In this document: in pieces, positions 15,455 to 25,441 of the stretch | How the letters are laid out: every line of letters starts with the position of its first letter | Position numbering within the stretch: position 1 is the first letter of the stretch | Source of the DNA: Candidatus Komeilibacteria bacterium | GTDB taxonomy: Bacteria; Patescibacteriota; Patescibacteriia; UBA1558; UBA10009 | Length of the DNA: 59,763 nucleotides | Direction of reading: 5' to 3' | NCBI GenBank assembly: GCA_026396575.1 | Contig: JAPLWM010000005.1 | Coordinates: 1 to 59,763 of the forward strand | Position numbers and translations under genes: made by a program | The notes under the pieces: model-generated | The model's database searches: none | Seen by the model: the letters and a program-made list of their open reading frames with translations, nothing else | Told to the model about the DNA's origin: nothing

Positions 15455-15712
15455 GTGTTAGAGGTAAAAAAGAAGGATAATGAGAGTTTTGAGTCTTTAA
15501 TCAGAAGGTTTACCAGAAAAACCATCCAAAGCGGCAAGATAATTCAGGCGAAAAAAATCAGATTTTATCAAAAGCCGATCAGCAAAAGAGCTCAAAAAGC
15601 CAAGGCCTTAAGAAGAGAAGAAATCAAAAAACAGCGTGAATATTTGCGGAAGATCGGCAAATTGGACGATATTTTGGATAATAATCGCCGATCCGGCAAT
15701 AAGCGTAAATAA
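15455..15712 (+). CDS. rpsU: Small ribosomal subunit protein bS21
   Basis: An 85-aa basic protein with the S21 core (FESLIRRFTRKTIQSGKI) and a Lys/Arg-rich C-terminal extension. It starts with GTG preceded by a clear AAGGAAGG Shine-Dalgarno sequence. The 121-bp gap before it includes an AT-rich promoter-like stretch (TTGTGC, 16 bp, TATATT) near 15350-15377. The gatB/yqeY-like gene follows after 11 bp, the order seen in many bacteria. Confidence 0.9.
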   Translation: MLEVKKKDNESFESLIRRFTRKTIQSGKIIQAKKIRFYQKPISKRAQKAKALRREEIKKQREYLRKIGKLDDILDNNRRSGNKRK

Positions 15713-15723
15713 ACGTTTTTTAA

Positions 15724-16167
15724 ATGGCCAAATTATCAAGCTTAATTGAAGCGGATGTTGTTTTAGCCATGAAAGGCAGGGCAGAAGTAAAGTTAGCCGC
15801 TTTGCGTTTATTAAAGGCGGCCTTGAAAGATGCTCAAATTGCCAAAAGAGGCGAGTTAACGGAAGAAGACGAGTTAAAGGTGCTGCGCCGCGAAGTTAAA
15901 AAAAGAAAAGAATCGATAGACAATTTTAAGGCCGGCGCCAGAGAGGATTTGGCGGCCAAAGAAACGGCCGAACTGGCTTACTTAACGGTTTATTTGCCGC
16001 CGGAACTTACCGCTGAAGAAATAAACAAGGTTATTGAAAAAACTATCAAGGAAAATAATTTCAGCCCGGCTGATTTTGGCCAAGTAATGAAGTTAGTTGC
16101 CGCGGAGTTAAAGGGCCAAGCCGATGGCGCCCGTTTGTCCGGTTTGGTTAAAGCCAGATTGGTTTAA
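15724..16167 (+). CDS. GatB/YqeY domain protein
   Basis: The 147-aa protein is a stand-alone YqeY-type domain, related to the tRNA-binding C-terminus of the GatB amidotransferase subunit. The YLTVYLPPELTAEEI and ADFGQVMKLVAAELKGQADG segments are typical of the family. The precise function is unknown; the fixed link with rpsU suggests a translation role. Confidence 0.85.
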   Translation: MAKLSSLIEADVVLAMKGRAEVKLAALRLLKAALKDAQIAKRGELTEEDELKVLRREVKKRKESIDNFKAGAREDLAAKETAELAYLTVYLPPELTAEEINKVIEKTIKENNFSPADFGQVMKLVAAELKGQADGARLSGLVKARLV

Positions 16168-16191
16168 ACAAAAAATACAAAAGAAAAATCC

Positions 16192-18021
16192 ATGCCGTTT
16201 TCTTTCAACTTTTTTTCTAAAAAGACAGCTGTTGCCCTGGCCGTTTTTATGGCCCTAGCAGCTGTTTTTGTTTTTCTGCCCCAACTGGCTTCGGCGCAAG
16301 CTTCTCTGGGTTTGGAAATTACCGGTTCCACCGGCTTGGGCACCAGGGATTTAAAGGATTTAATCGTTCAGATCGTTAATATTGTTTTGGGCTTTTTGGG
16401 CATTGTCGCGGTCATTGTTATTTTATACGGCGGTTTTATTTGGATGACGGCAGGTGGCGAAGCGGAAAAAATTGAAAAAGCTAAAAAAATCATTATTAAT
16501 GCCGCCATCGGCTTGGCTATTATTTTATCCGCTTACGGCATTGTGATGTTTGTGGTAAGCCGTTTTGGCGCCGCTACCGAACAACCGCTTAATGGTCCGG
16601 GCGGGAATCAGGGCGGTTATGAACAGGGCTGGGGCGCTTTAGGCGCCGGGGTTTTAAAGGAAGTTTATCCAGAACCGGGCGCCGGAGAAGTGCCGCGCAA
16701 TACTTTGATTATGGTAACTTTTAAAGAGGAAATGGCTACCAGCAGCATTATTGATACGGCCAATCTGCCGGCAGTTTGCCAGGGTTTGCCCCAAGGCGAT
16801 TGCGGATTTTTAAAAACAGCCCATAACCAGCCTACCGTCAGGATTATCAATCGTTCGGATAATAACAATGTTTTAGCGGCCAATCAGGTGGTGGTAATGA
16901 CCAACAACCGCAAAAGTTTTGTATTTAATCCGGAGCCGCTCTTGGGCAATGCCGGCGGCTATACCGATTATTCCGTTAATTTAACGGACCAAATTGCCAA
17001 AGCGGGCGGCCAGCCGGCTTTTATGGCTGGCGGCTATACCTGGTCTTTCCAGGTTTCCAATATTACCGACGTTACTCCGCCGAAAATAATCAGCGTCGTG
17101 CCCGCGAGCGGCCAAACGGTTTTTAGAAACGCCGTGGTGCAAATAAATTTCAGCGAAGCCATGAACGTTATCGGCGCCACCGGGCAGGCTATGGTTAGCC
17201 AGGATAACCAGTTAACCGGCGAGAGCTTTAAGAACATCAATTTTCGTTATCCGGAAAATAATCAAACCAAGTTTTTAAGCGGCAATTTTGGCATTAGCAA
17301 CCAATTCAGGACAGTGGAATTTGTTACCGATTCGCCTTGCCCCTTGCCTGAAGGCCAGCGCGTTAATTCCTGCGGCGAAGTGCCGTATTGCCTGCCCCCC
17401 AGCGCCCAGCTGGCCGCCTTGGCCAAAGCCGCCATCGTTTCCGCCCAAACCAAAGAAACCCTGGATATTTTTTCCGGCTTAACCGATGCCGCCGGCAATT
17501 CTTTGGATGGCGGCGGCTTAAACGGTGCGGCCAGCAATGGCCAAGCCGACGGCCGGCCGGCCGATGATCAGGATCAATTTGTTGCCGAGAATAATGATAA
17601 TTATTGGTGGAGTTTTAGCACCAATAATCGGCTGGATTTAACGCCGCCCCGGATTTCCAACATTGAGCCGGTTCAGGGTTCTGCCTTGGTGCCTAAAAAT
17701 TCGCAAATTAAAGCCGATTTTAATAAATTAATCAGGAGCGAAACTTTATCCAGCGATAATTTTAAGGTTTTCAAATTTGAGTGCAATGGCGACGACTTTC
17801 CTGAAGATTTAAGCTGCTATCCGGTTGGCGGCTTTAGCATTGCCAAAGAAAATGCCGGCGAAGGCACTGCCGCGATTTTAAGAACCTACGCGCCTTATTT
17901 GGATCCTTTGACGGTTTATAATCCGCGCCTGACCGCCGGGATTCAGGATTTATACCAAAATTGCTTTAAGCCTTCTCGCGGTCCTTGCACGGCCGGGCAA
18001 GTTAGTCCGAACTGTCAATAG
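16192..18021 (+). CDS. Secreted protein with TrbC/VirB2-like N-terminus and Ig-like domains
   Basis: Residues 1-35 form a signal peptide ending near ASAQA. Residues 38-130 contain two membrane helices joined by GGFIWMTAGGEAEKIEKAKK, a signature I associate with TrbC/VirB2-like pilins of CPR genomes. After a Gly-rich linker come Ig-like domains of the Big_5/SbsA type (TPPKIISVVPASGQTVF and TPPRISNIEPVQGSALVP). Total length is 609 aa, ending in a Cys-containing tail. It is a tandem paralogue of the next gene. Likely located in the membrane and on the surface; pilin or adhesin role inferred only. Confidence 0.75.
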   Translation: MPFSFNFFSKKTAVALAVFMALAAVFVFLPQLASAQASLGLEITGSTGLGTRDLKDLIVQIVNIVLGFLGIVAVIVILYGGFIWMTAGGEAEKIEKAKKIIINAAIGLAIILSAYGIVMFVVSRFGAATEQPLNGPGGNQGGYEQGWGALGAGVLKEVYPEPGAGEVPRNTLIMVTFKEEMATSSIIDTANLPAVCQGLPQGDCGFLKTAHNQPTVRIINRSDNNNVLAANQVVVMTNNRKSFVFNPEPLLGNAGGYTDYSVNLTDQIAKAGGQPAFMAGGYTWSFQVSNITDVTPPKIISVVPASGQTVFRNAVVQINFSEAMNVIGATGQAMVSQDNQLTGESFKNINFRYPENNQTKFLSGNFGISNQFRTVEFVTDSPCPLPEGQRVNSCGEVPYCLPPSAQLAALAKAAIVSAQTKETLDIFSGLTDAAGNSLDGGGLNGAASNGQADGRPADDQDQFVAENNDNYWWSFSTNNRLDLTPPRISNIEPVQGSALVPKNSQIKADFNKLIRSETLSSDNFKVFKFECNGDDFPEDLSCYPVGGFSIAKENAGEGTAAILRTYAPYLDPLTVYNPRLTAGIQDLYQNCFKPSRGPCTAGQVSPNCQ

Positions 18022-18030
18022 AAGTTAGTT

Positions 18031-21000
18031 ATGAATTTAAAGCCTAAAACAAAAATCATTTTCCTAGCCTTGTTGGTTTTGGCTTTGGGTATTTTAATAG
18101 TTCCCCAATTTGTTTCCGCTCAAGCGTCTTTAGGCTTGGAAAACGCCGGTTCCACCGGTTTGGGCACCAGGGATTTAAAGGATTTGATAACTTTAATCGT
18201 TAGGATCTTTTTGGGCTTTTTGGGTTTGATTGCCGTCAGCTTAATTTTATATGGCGGTTTTACCTGGATGACGGCGGCCGGCGAAGCCGAAAAAATTGAA
18301 AAAGCCAAAAAGATTTTAATCAACGCCGTTATCGGCTTGGTTATTATTTTATCCGCTTATGGCATTGTGATGTTTGTGGTAAGTAAGTTTGGCGGCGCTA
18401 CCGGCGGCAACGTCAATGTCAATGTCAATGAAAACGGCGGCGGGGGAGGCGGCGGCTTTGAACAAAATATTTTCAGAGTGACCGGCATTCAGCCGAGCGG
18501 CCAACTAAGAATCAGGAATGTGGTGGTTCAGGTTTCTTTTAATAAGGAAATCAATCAAGAATTAATCAATCAGGACGGGACTTTAACCAATCAGCAGGGG
18601 ATTTTAGTGGAAAGGCCCGATGCTAACGGCCAATATCAAAGTGTCCAGGGCGTTTTTGCCATTGCTCCCAATAATCAGAGAAGGGTGATCTTTACGCCGG
18701 CGGATAATTGTCCGGAGCCGCACCGGGACTTGCATTGTTTTGCCTACGACGCCGATAACAATAATTTAAACAGTTATCGCGTGACCGTTGTTTCCGACCC
18801 GGCAACTTCCTTAAAAAGCGTTGGCGGCTTGGCGGTTACTTGCCAGGATAACAGCTGCCAGGGCCAATTTATCGTTGGGCCTAATCTTGATTTGGAAAAT
18901 CCGCGGGTTCATTTGGTTGAAGCCATTAATCGGGCCGGTGATCACTTGGCCTTGCGGAACGGTTTGGTTTTATCAATTGATGAATTGTATCAATTATTGG
19001 CTGCCGCCACCGATGACGGCGGCATAACCGGCGTGGATTTTTACGTGGCCGGCCGGCTCTTGGATTCCGCTATTCCACAAGGCGCGCCGCCGCTGGAATT
19101 TTCCGCGTCTGCCAGCTGGCCGACTGTTGATTTGCAACCGCAAACTTTTGAGCTTTCCGCCCGCGCTTATGACATTGCTTTCAGGGAATCCGCTTTAGAC
19201 ACGGTAAGCGTGGTCATCAGGCCGGCCCATTGCTTTAACGGCCAGTTGGATAATAATTTAGGCGAAACGAATATTGATTGCGGCGGCGAATGTGGCGCTT
19301 GCGGCGGCGAACTCTGCGGCAATGTTGTGGCCGAGCAATGCCAGCAGCCGAATAATCAGGCTTGCGCTTCGGGCGTTTGCGATAATCAAAGCTGCCGCTG
19401 CGCCGACTTGCCGCAAATTAGGGAAATGAGCCCGGACAATGCCGCGCCAGGCAATTGGGTAACCATTTTTGGCCAGCATTTTGGCGCTATTAAGGGTACT
19501 GTAAAGGTAGGCGGGCGCGAGGCCGCCGTGGTGGCTGAGCTTAATAATTGCCAAGGCACCTGGCAGGATGACCAGATTGTTATTGAACTGCCCGCTGGCT
19601 TGGAACAGGGCAACCGGCAGGCCCAGGTTATTACCGCCCAGTCATTGGCCAGTAATTTTACCGATTTTTTGGTTAACGACGTTTCCCGTCCGGCTATTTG
19701 CTTTATGTTCCCGCGTGAAGGCGGGCAGGATCAAGGTTTTGGCATTATCGGCAAAAGATTCGGCGATCAAAACGCCACTCGAGATGTTTACTTTGGTTCG
19801 CCGCAAAACGCCATTTCCGCCACTAATCAAACTTGGTTAAGCGTTGCTAATCGGGAAATAGCCAATTCCAAGGTGCCTAATTTAACGGCTGGCCAAACTT
19901 TGGTTAGAATTAAAGTTAACGGCCAGGACAGCAACGCTTTAAATTTCAAGGTTTTGCCTTCGGCTAATCAGCAAATGGCGATTTCGGATTTTAGTCCCAA
20001 GAGCGGGCCGGTGGGCCAATATGTTTATATTTACGGCCATGGTTTTGGCAGCTATCAAGCCAACCAGAGCCGGGTTAAATTTTCCACCGATGTTTTAGGC
20101 AGCTTTGATTTTCCGGCCGAATGCTTGGCTGATAACGGTTTTTGGAACGATACCAGGATTATCGTAAAAGTGCCGGCTGGCAGCATTACCGGGCCCATTA
20201 CCGTTGTTAATCAAAACGGCCAGACCGCTGTTTCGGCCGGTAATTTTAATTTTCAGGAAAACGCCGCTTTAACGCCCGGCTTATGCAGTTTGCATCCGCA
20301 AGAAGGCGCCATTGGTTCAACTTTTGATGTGGCCGGCGAATATTTTACCAATGCCAATCTTTATTTAGGGAATTTGCGCATCCAAGCATCGCCCGATAAT
20401 GAAGGCAAGCATTTTACCGGCGTGGCTGTGCCCGAGGGCGCCGTTTCCGGACCAATGACAGTTAAAAAAGGAGAGGCCATAAGCAATGCTTTGGATTTTG
20501 CTGTCACCGGCGGCCAGGCGCCCGGCCATAATCAAGTAAGCGATTATTACCAGTGGCAATTCACTACCTGTGCCAATTGCTTGGTACCACAAGTGGTGGA
20601 AAACGGCAGCTGCCAAGCGGCCATGGCTTCGCCTTCGCCTTTAAAAAACAGCCAGAATAATTTTAGCGATGCCGTAATCTCCGTCACTTTTAATACAACG
20701 ATGAAACAGGAATTATTCCAGCTTGGCCAAACCGCGGTTATTAAAGCCTGCGGCCAAGCTGATCAGCCCGCCGCTTGCCAGGCCGTAAATTTAAACGGCA
20801 ATTTTACTTTTGGCGAGGCCGGCGCTAACCAGCAATTTTTTACCTTAACCTTAGCCAGCCCTTTAAGCCAAAATACCTGGTATCAAATAACTTTGCAGGA
20901 TTTAAGAAGCGCCGTGGAAAATTTACCCATGAACGGCCCTTACAGCTGGCAATTTAAAACCAGAGCCGATAATAACCGCTGTGTTATTTCCCGGGTTCAG

Positions 21001-24000
21001 GTTAATCCGGCCGAGCGCACCGTTGCCGCCGATAATCCATTAATGCTCGGCCAAAGATTACGATATCAATCAGCCGGTTTAAACGGAGAAAATTGCAATG
21101 TTTGCCCCGGTAATTTCAATTGGACATGGAGCTCTTCGGACCAGAGCAATGCGGCTATTGATCAAACTTCCAAAGTTAGTTCCAGTTGGTTGGAGGCCAA
21201 GCATCTTACCAGTCAGACGGCGCAAATTACCGCGGCTGCCACTATTTTAGGCCAGCAAAAAAGCGGCACAGCCGATCTGGATATCGTGCCTTTTGATCCC
21301 GGAGCCATTAAAGGGCAAGCGATTATTACTTATCAGCCAACCGGAGACAATGTTTGCACCAATGCGCTGGCGCAAGTGCAGTTCAATCTGCCTTTAAGCG
21401 TTGATTCAATTTCCGAGGCAAATTTTGAAATCTTAAAATATAATGCCGATTGCCCCAACGGCTGTTCGGTGGCCGCTCATTTATTCAGCAATCAAGACCG
21501 CAATATCGTTAATCTGCAGCCGCTTGATAATCAAGGGCGGTTTAACGGCCAAGCAAATTACGGCATCAAAGTCCATGGCGGAGCCGGCGGGGTAAAAACC
21601 GCCAGCGGAGAAATTTTAAGCGAAGCCGGCTGTGCCCAAGGGTTAACTTGGGCAGGGGGAGCGTGCAGCTGGCAATTTACTACCCAAGCAAACGCTTGCG
21701 CCGTAAAAACCATCCAAGTTTATCCAACAGCGGCTTCCATTAACATAGGCGATAAGCAGGGCTGGCAAGCCACAGCCGTGGCGGAAAACAATCAGCCCTT
21801 ATCGGATGAAATCCAAAATTGGCATTCGCTGAATTCGGACGTGGCCGATGCGGCCGTTGTTCAAGGAAATAGCCATTTGGCTATTTCCACCGGTTTAAGC
21901 GAAGGGACGGCTAAAATAGCTGCCGGCATTGATCAAACCAGCGGCAGCGCCGAGCTAGAAGTTAAAAAAGTTCCCCAGGGCCCGCAGGTTTTAAGCAGCC
22001 AGCCGGTCGGCGATAATGTTTGCCGCAACGCTTTGATTCAAATTAATTTTGACCAGGTAATTGATCCTCAAACTATAGCCACCAGTACTTTAAAAGTTCA
22101 ATATATTTCCACCGAGGCCAAGCCGGGCTGCGAGGAAATAATCGCCAAAGCGTCCTCTTTTAATCAGTCGTTATTATCTAAAACTTTAATCGGCCGCCTG
22201 GTTAATTGGCTGGCGGGCAACTTGGCCGGTTCTTTAATTAAATCGGTTAGCGCCGCGGATTTAACTAAAACTTATTTTTGCCCGTTGGCCGGCGATTGGG
22301 CCAGGGATATTTCCCAGGGCATGAGCCAATTGAAGTTTGTTTTAAAACAAGCCTTGCCGCCTATTTCCGATATCAAGGTTACGGTTAAAGGGGGAGCAGA
22401 CGGCGTTAAAGCCGATAACTTGCCGCTTAATGGCAATAATTTAAACGGCGCAGGCGATTTTGTTTATACTTTTAAAACCCGGGGTGATGTTTGCACATTA
22501 AGCACGGTTACCCTGATGGCCGATCCTTTGAATAATAAAAAGGACTGGACTTTTACCACCAGCTTTGATAATCCGACTGATAATTCCGGCAATAAGTTTG
22601 ATTCCATTAATGATGCGGATAAAAAATTTACCGCCTCCGGCTTTAGCGCCACGGGCGAGAGTTTAATTTCCATTCCCGGAGTTTATGAATGGGCTTGGAG
22701 CTGGAATAGCGCCGATCAAACCATTGCCCAGGTGCAAACTCCGTGGGATAATTTTGCGGTTACCCGCGCCCAGAATAAAAACGGCCAGACCGATATTACG
22801 GTTATTGCCGGTTTTCCGGATTGGTACCAGCAGCCGGCTTTGGCAGCTTCGGCTTTGGCCAAGGTTGATATTTGCGAAAACCGCTGGAATCCAGTTGGCG
22901 ATCGCAATCCAGATTATCGGTTTATTGACCAGGATTTTAACTTTTCTTTAAGCTATTGCCGCGATTTCGGGGCTGCCGGGCAAGCCGATGATTTGCCGGC
23001 TTTGGAAATGCCTCTGCCGGTTAACCAACGCGAGGTTAGAAATGTTAATGGGGGATCGGCAATCGATACCTTGTTGAGAGAATATTTATTGCCCGTGCCC
23101 ACTACCGGCGATGTTATCGGCATTAGAATTTATTCCAATCTTACCCATCTTTCGCCCACCGAATGGTATCAATCAAATATCAAGGTAAAGGGCCAGCCCA
23201 TTGCCGCCACGGTTGACGGCTATCAAGCCATTCAGGACGGCCGGACAACTTACGTGGCGGCGGCTAATGCAGTGCCACAAGAATTGGCGTTAAATAGCGT
23301 TTCCCCGTCATGGCTCGGGCAACTCTGGCATAAATTATTAAGCTATTTCAACCATTCAGCCATTGCTAAAGTTTTGGCCTCCACTATTAATATTAACCTT
23401 AATTTGAATCAAAATACCAATAGTTCCACCAACACTAATTCTTCCGCTAATACCAATTCCTCTACCAATAATAATACCAATACCAATCCTAATTTAAACC
23501 TTAATCAAAATACCAATAGTTCCACCAACACTAATTCCTCTACCAATAATAACAATAATTCTAATTCCAACGGCAACTCTAATGTCAATAATAGTAGTAA
23601 TACTTTCGTTAATACCGATGCTAATGGCAATAATAATGCCAACACTTTTTATAACAATGTTAATTTTAACAATTTAGTTAATCAAACGCCCCAGGAAAAT
23701 CAACTGCAATATAATTTTAACGCCGGTAATTATCGCTTGGTTAACACTCAATATAAAGCCCAGCGCATTCAATCGGGTTATACCAATATCTATCTTTTTT
23801 CCTATAACCAAAATGCCGATCCTAAAACCCAAGAACTGTTAAAGCGGTTAATGGAAAAATGGCAGTTTAACGTTAATATCGATAATCCGGCGCTTAAAGC
23901 CAAGCTGCAGCATGATGTTATTCGGCTGGCCGATTTAAACAGGATGAGCCGAAGCTTGGACAGTTATCAATCCAGCCATAACGGCCAATATCCCAGATTA

Positions 24001-25347
24001 CTGGCCGGCAGCTTTATTTCGGGCATGACTACCAGCAAATGGCCTTCCTGGAATCAGGGTTTGGGCAGTGCCTTGGGCATTGGCTTGCCCAATGATCCGA
24101 TTAACAAGTTCAATGCCTGTATTGAGTGCCAAGAGCCCCAGCTGTTAAATCCCGGTTTTGAAGCCGGCCAAGCCAATTGGCATTTGGAAGAACCTGGGAA
24201 AATATATGATAATTATAATGTGGAAAATACCATCACCCCGCAGTTTATCAAGGCTGGCAGCGAATCGTTGCATTTTAACGTTAATGGAGCCGATAGCGGC
24301 ATTTCCCAGCTGATCAGCCTGCAAACCAGCACCACTTACGAAATGAGCGCCTGGGTTTATATCAATTCTGGCCGGGTTGATTTAACTTTCTGGGGCGATG
24401 ATTACGGCAATGAGTGGATCAGTCCGCCCGACCACCAGGGCTGGTATTTATTAAAGAACCGCTTAGTGACCAATCCTGATCGCCGGAGCAGGCCTAATAC
24501 TCCGGAAAACGGCCAGTGGATCCGTTCTTATGGCGGAGCGGCGGATTTTTACGTGGACGAAGTAACCATAGCCACGGCCGGCGGCAATTGCGGTTATGAC
24601 AAAGAAACCTGTTGGAATCCGCAAATCAACAACGGCCAGGGATCTTTTGCCTGCGACGGCGATTCTTATTTTTATTCCTATCAAACTTTAGGCCCGAGCA
24701 ATTATTCTTTATCGGCTAAAATGGAAACTACGGCCGATTGGCGTCCAGCTGAAACTTTGGATCGGCATTTAAATTTAAGTACCGATTTGGTGAAGGGCTG
24801 TACAAAAGAAGTTTTTGGCGCTTATTGCGGCGATGGCCAGGTTCAAGGCGGGGAACTGTGCGAACCGGGCATGTCTAAAAATTTATGCAACGCCGCTTTT
24901 CCTTGGTACGCGCCGGTTAATTCAAGCTGCCAAGCCGCGGGATCGGCTAATCAATGCCAGTGGTTTAATCCTTTAACCGACGTCACTAACGACTGCAATG
25001 GCAAAAGCAATGCTCAATGTTGCGGCGGCTATTGCGGCGACGGCATTTTAAACACCGTGGCCGGCGGTTACCGTTTAAGCGTTAACGAGCAATGCGACGC
25101 TTCAGTTAAAGGCGCTGAAGATGGTTTTTCCAATGGCCACATCAATGGCAGTTCTCAAACTAATCAGTATGCCTGCAGCGCGGGCTGCCGGGATATCGGC
25201 GGCTGGTGCGGCGACGGTTTGGTGGAAGAACAGTATGGCGAAGAGTGCGATGGCAGCGCCATCAATTGGGTTTGCGATGATAATGACACTCCAGAATGTA
25301 ATGGTTGTAAGGTTACTTGTCCTAATGGCGGCGGCCATCACAAGTAA
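18031..25347 (+). CDS. Giant (2438 aa) surface protein with VirB2-like N-terminus, IPT/TIG, Ig-like and Cys-rich domains
   Basis: The N-terminal 130 residues repeat those of the previous protein almost exactly (GSTGLGTRDLKDLI, two membrane helices, AGEAEKIEKAKK). Then follow an Ig-like domain, a Cys-rich segment near 400, IPT/TIG-like domains near 460, 648 and 748, Big_5 domains from about 860, several further Ig-like repeats, an Asn/Thr/Ser-rich repeat region at about 1785-1887, a pilin-like globular piece near 1980, a carbohydrate-binding-like module at about 2036 (LLNPGFEAGQANWHLEEPG), and three CGDG-type Cys-rich repeats (near 2264, 2331 and 2391). Size and domain set suggest a cell-surface adhesin or appendage used for contact with a host or partner cell. 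That role is inference. Confidence 0.8.
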   Translation: MNLKPKTKIIFLALLVLALGILIVPQFVSAQASLGLENAGSTGLGTRDLKDLITLIVRIFLGFLGLIAVSLILYGGFTWMTAAGEAEKIEKAKKILINAVIGLVIILSAYGIVMFVVSKFGGATGGNVNVNVNENGGGGGGGFEQNIFRVTGIQPSGQLRIRNVVVQVSFNKEINQELINQDGTLTNQQGILVERPDANGQYQSVQGVFAIAPNNQRRVIFTPADNCPEPHRDLHCFAYDADNNNLNSYRVTVVSDPATSLKSVGGLAVTCQDNSCQGQFIVGPNLDLENPRVHLVEAINRAGDHLALRNGLVLSIDELYQLLAAATDDGGITGVDFYVAGRLLDSAIPQGAPPLEFSASASWPTVDLQPQTFELSARAYDIAFRESALDTVSVVIRPAHCFNGQLDNNLGETNIDCGGECGACGGELCGNVVAEQCQQPNNQACASGVCDNQSCRCADLPQIREMSPDNAAPGNWVTIFGQHFGAIKGTVKVGGREAAVVAELNNCQGTWQDDQIVIELPAGLEQGNRQAQVITAQSLASNFTDFLVNDVSRPAICFMFPREGGQDQGFGIIGKRFGDQNATRDVYFGSPQNAISATNQTWLSVANREIANSKVPNLTAGQTLVRIKVNGQDSNALNFKVLPSANQQMAISDFSPKSGPVGQYVYIYGHGFGSYQANQSRVKFSTDVLGSFDFPAECLADNGFWNDTRIIVKVPAGSITGPITVVNQNGQTAVSAGNFNFQENAALTPGLCSLHPQEGAIGSTFDVAGEYFTNANLYLGNLRIQASPDNEGKHFTGVAVPEGAVSGPMTVKKGEAISNALDFAVTGGQAPGHNQVSDYYQWQFTTCANCLVPQVVENGSCQAAMASPSPLKNSQNNFSDAVISVTFNTTMKQELFQLGQTAVIKACGQADQPAACQAVNLNGNFTFGEAGANQQFFTLTLASPLSQNTWYQITLQDLRSAVENLPMNGPYSWQFKTRADNNRCVISRVQVNPAERTVAADNPLMLGQRLRYQSAGLNGENCNVCPGNFNWTWSSSDQSNAAIDQTSKVSSSWLEAKHLTSQTAQITAAATILGQQKSGTADLDIVPFDPGAIKGQAIITYQPTGDNVCTNALAQVQFNLPLSVDSISEANFEILKYNADCPNGCSVAAHLFSNQDRNIVNLQPLDNQGRFNGQANYGIKVHGGAGGVKTASGEILSEAGCAQGLTWAGGACSWQFTTQANACAVKTIQVYPTAASINIGDKQGWQATAVAENNQPLSDEIQNWHSLNSDVADAAVVQGNSHLAISTGLSEGTAKIAAGIDQTSGSAELEVKKVPQGPQVLSSQPVGDNVCRNALIQINFDQVIDPQTIATSTLKVQYISTEAKPGCEEIIAKASSFNQSLLSKTLIGRLVNWLAGNLAGSLIKSVSAADLTKTYFCPLAGDWARDISQGMSQLKFVLKQALPPISDIKVTVKGGADGVKADNLPLNGNNLNGAGDFVYTFKTRGDVCTLSTVTLMADPLNNKKDWTFTTSFDNPTDNSGNKFDSINDADKKFTASGFSATGESLISIPGVYEWAWSWNSADQTIAQVQTPWDNFAVTRAQNKNGQTDITVIAGFPDWYQQPALAASALAKVDICENRWNPVGDRNPDYRFIDQDFNFSLSYCRDFGAAGQADDLPALEMPLPVNQREVRNVNGGSAIDTLLREYLLPVPTTGDVIGIRIYSNLTHLSPTEWYQSNIKVKGQPIAATVDGYQAIQDGRTTYVAAANAVPQELALNSVSPSWLGQLWHKLLSYFNHSAIAKVLASTININLNLNQNTNSSTNTNSSANTNSSTNNNTNTNPNLNLNQNTNSSTNTNSSTNNNNNSNSNGNSNVNNSSNTFVNTDANGNNNANTFYNNVNFNNLVNQTPQENQLQYNFNAGNYRLVNTQYKAQRIQSGYTNIYLFSYNQNADPKTQELLKRLMEKWQFNVNIDNPALKAKLQHDVIRLADLNRMSRSLDSYQSSHNGQYPRLLAGSFISGMTTSKWPSWNQGLGSALGIGLPNDPINKFNACIECQEPQLLNPGFEAGQANWHLEEPGKIYDNYNVENTITPQFIKAGSESLHFNVNGADSGISQLISLQTSTTYEMSAWVYINSGRVDLTFWGDDYGNEWISPPDHQGWYLLKNRLVTNPDRRSRPNTPENGQWIRSYGGAADFYVDEVTIATAGGNCGYDKETCWNPQINNGQGSFACDGDSYFYSYQTLGPSNYSLSAKMETTADWRPAETLDRHLNLSTDLVKGCTKEVFGAYCGDGQVQGGELCEPGMSKNLCNAAFPWYAPVNSSCQAAGSANQCQWFNPLTDVTNDCNGKSNAQCCGGYCGDGILNTVAGGYRLSVNEQCDASVKGAEDGFSNGHINGSSQTNQYACSAGCRDIGGWCGDGLVEEQYGEECDGSAINWVCDDNDTPECNGCKVTCPNGGGHHK
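23386..23690 (+). repeat. Asn/Ser/Thr-rich coding repeat
   Basis: Within the giant gene, degenerate repeats of AATACCAATAGTTCCACC-type units encode tracts of NTNSSTNTNSS. One longer unit (LNLNQNTNSSTNTNSS) occurs twice about 100 bp apart. The region separates the Ig-like stalk from the C-terminal modules and is likely a flexible linker prone to length change by slippage. Confidence 0.8.
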
Positions 25348-25397
25348 GATCTCGCTAAGTTGTATATTTTAATATATAATTAAATAGTAATTTTAAA

Positions 25398-25428
25398 TTT
25401 TTCCCAAAGGGATCCCTTCGGGAAAATT
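25398..25428 (+). terminator. Possible terminator after the giant surface gene
   Basis: TTTTTCCC pairs with GGGAAAA across a loop that itself can form AAGGGATCCCTT. There is no strong U-run, so its efficiency is uncertain. Confidence 0.35.
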
Positions 25429-25441
25429 AAACATTATCCGT

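Noticed and set aside
23386..23690. CRISPR array or second DGR template at the AAT-rich repeats
   Set aside because: Units are degenerate, in frame and lack regular spacers; there is no matching variable repeat elsewhere in the window.
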